A stretch of DNA of 64,000 nt from Paenibacillus sp. cl123 (GTDB lineage Bacteria; Bacillota; Bacilli; Paenibacillales; NBRC-103111). The notes under the pieces are model-generated. The model was not told the origin of the DNA and made no database searches. It worked only from the letters and a program-made list of their open reading frames with translations. Position 1 is the first letter of the stretch; each line of letters begins with the position of its first letter. The translations under genes and the position numbers were made by a program. Location: NCBI RefSeq assembly GCF_900101595.1, contig NZ_FMYY01000010.1:1-64000 (forward strand), read 5' to 3'. Shown here piece by piece: positions 62,749-64,000 of this stretch.

Positions 62749-64000
62749 GTGAGTACTGTACATGCAAAACCATCGCAGACAAGCGGAGGGACATTCGGGA
62801 GCAAGGGCAATTTCCTCGTCATCATGGTCATGATCCTCGGTGTGTTTGTCGCGATTCTGAATGAAACGCTCTTGAATGTGGCGTTGTCGAAAATTATGGC
62901 CGATATCGGGATAGAGCCAAGCAAAGCCCAATGGCTGAGCACGGGATATCTGCTTGTCATCGGGGTGCTGATTCCGGTCACCGCGTATCTTATCCAGCGT
63001 TTTACGACGAGGGGATTGTTCCTGACGGCCATGGGACTGTTTTTCGTGGGAACCTGCATCGCGGCCATAGCGCCGGGCTTCGGTATGCTGCTTGCCGGCC
63101 GGGTGCTGCAGGCTGCGGGAACGGGGCTGCTGTTTCCTCTGCTGACCAATGTGGTGTTCTCCGTCGTTCCGCTGGAGAAGCGGGGCTCCGCCATGGGGAC
63201 GATCGGGATCGTGATCACGTTCGCTCCCGCCATCGGACCTACCTTGTCCGGCATTATCGTGGAGCATTTCAGCTGGCGGGTGCTGTTCTACGGGGTGCTG
63301 CCGATCGCGTTGTTCGTTATTATTTTTGCTTACGCGAAGCTTAAAAATGTCACGGAGACGACAAATCCGAAAATAGACGTGTTGTCCCTGCTGCTCTCGA
63401 CGATCGGCTTCGGAGGGATTGTGTACGGCTTCAGCAGCGCGGGCGAAGGGCATGGGGGCTGGGCGAGTCCTCAAGTGCTGACGCCTGTTCTGATCGGTCT
63501 GGCCGCATTGACGCTGTTCACCTGGAGACAGCTTAAGCTGAAGCAGCCCTTGCTCGATCTGCGGACGTTCACCTACCGCATCTTCCGCGTGTCGACCGTC
63601 ATCATGATGATCGTGATGATGGCGATGTTCTCCGCCATGATGCTGCTGCCGATTTTTCTGCAAAACGCGCTCGGCTACAGTCCGCTGGAGGCGGGGCTGG
63701 TCATGCTGCCGGGCGGCATCCTGATGGGCATCATGTCTCCGATCACAGGCCGGCTTTTCGATAAATTCGGCGCCAAGTGGCTGGCCATCGTCGGGCTGGC
63801 GCTGATCGGCAATACGCTGTGGCAGTTCGCTTCCATCACGCTGTCAACGTCCTACAGCACGATCATGATCATGAACACGCTGCTGATGCTGGGTATCTCC
63901 ATGCTGATGATGCCGGTCATGACCAATGCGCTCAATGAGCTGCCGCCTGCGCTTTATGCGCACGGCACCGCCATTATCAGCACGCTCCAGCAGGTGTCGG
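62749..64000 (+). CDS. DHA2-family (EmrB/QacA-like) MFS exporter, 3' end beyond the window
   Basis: 417 codons are visible from GTG 62749 (AGGAGAGGAGC upstream); the frame runs off the window edge. The first membrane segment ends in the DHA2 pattern LGVFVAILNETLLNVALSKI. SKAQWLSTGYLLVIGVLIPV and the antiporter motif C-like RVLQAAGTGLLFPLLTNVVF follow, then TFAPAIGPTLSGIIVEHFSW. The 14-segment layout of the family is consistent with what is seen so far. Substrates are probably hydrophobic drugs. Confidence 0.93.
   Translation, partial: MSTVHAKPSQTSGGTFGSKGNFLVIMVMILGVFVAILNETLLNVALSKIMADIGIEPSKAQWLSTGYLLVIGVLIPVTAYLIQRFTTRGLFLTAMGLFFVGTCIAAIAPGFGMLLAGRVLQAAGTGLLFPLLTNVVFSVVPLEKRGSAMGTIGIVITFAPAIGPTLSGIIVEHFSWRVLFYGVLPIALFVIIFAYAKLKNVTETTNPKIDVLSLLLSTIGFGGIVYGFSSAGEGHGGWASPQVLTPVLIGLAALTLFTWRQLKLKQPLLDLRTFTYRIFRVSTVIMMIVMMAMFSAMMLLPIFLQNALGYSPLEAGLVMLPGGILMGIMSPITGRLFDKFGAKWLAIVGLALIGNTLWQFASITLSTSYSTIMIMNTLLMLGISMLMMPVMTNALNELPPALYAHGTAIISTLQQVS

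Overview
The window looks like chromosome of a Paenibacillus-type Gram-positive soil bacterium. The reasons are strong AGGAGG ribosome sites, GTG/TTG starts, an AadK-type adenylyltransferase, Lpl/Yte-type sugar ABC importers without ATPase genes, YesM/YesN-type two-component systems, a giant SLH-anchored polysaccharide lyase and many lipoproteins. No tool was run; families were assigned by reading motifs.

Layout. 1-3.3 kb: tail of a small Cys-rich gene, a palindromic dispersed element, an IS110-family remnant, and a minus-strand OmpR-type response regulator/histidine kinase pair. 3.7-8 kb: small accessory genes (YbjQ-like, CPBP protease, GNAT), an IS1182-family remnant, a 52-bp repeat array and a DUF3221/Gmad2-like lipoprotein. 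8.3-18.5 kb: carbohydrate genes (GH4, AraC regulator, DUF2264, GH51 arabinofuranosidase, ROK regulator, Gfo/Idh oxidoreductase) with an inserted-looking aadK. 18.7-21.3 kb: MATE exporter and metallo-beta-lactamase-fold protein. 21.5-32 kb: an unusual run encoding two sugar-importer permeases, a membrane-fusion protein, a MacB-core-like membrane protein, a solute-binding lipoprotein and a large secreted protein, followed by an OmpR/histidine kinase pair. No ATPase is present.

32-62 kb is a uronate-polysaccharide utilisation region. It holds AraC regulators, GH88 unsaturated glucuronyl hydrolase, two PL6 lyases (one cell-wall-anchored with three SLH domains), an alginate-lyase-superfamily lyase, a GH95-like hydrolase, an SGNH plus alpha/beta-hydrolase fusion esterase, and two complete Lpl-type importers, each beside its own sensor/regulator. 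The likely flow is as follows: surface and secreted lyases cut a uronic-acid polymer (alginate-, glucuronan- or glycosaminoglycan-like); esterase and GH95/GH51/GH4 enzymes strip substituents; importers take up oligosaccharides; GH88 removes unsaturated uronate; Gfo/Idh may process the products. One importer's binding protein (59.6-61.2 kb) carries a frameshift. The window ends with two MFS drug exporters, the second cut by the window edge.

The most striking non-coding signal is a family of three intergenic arrays (6.65, 12.1 and 52.3 kb). Each has four copies of a core related to GTGCGGAAAACCGYACAAAA at a period of 52 bp (51 once). A second dispersed element, a long imperfect palindrome, occurs complete at about 0.2 and 48.9 kb and as half-copies at 12.4 and 31.9 kb. 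The last of these forms the 3' end of a histidine kinase gene.
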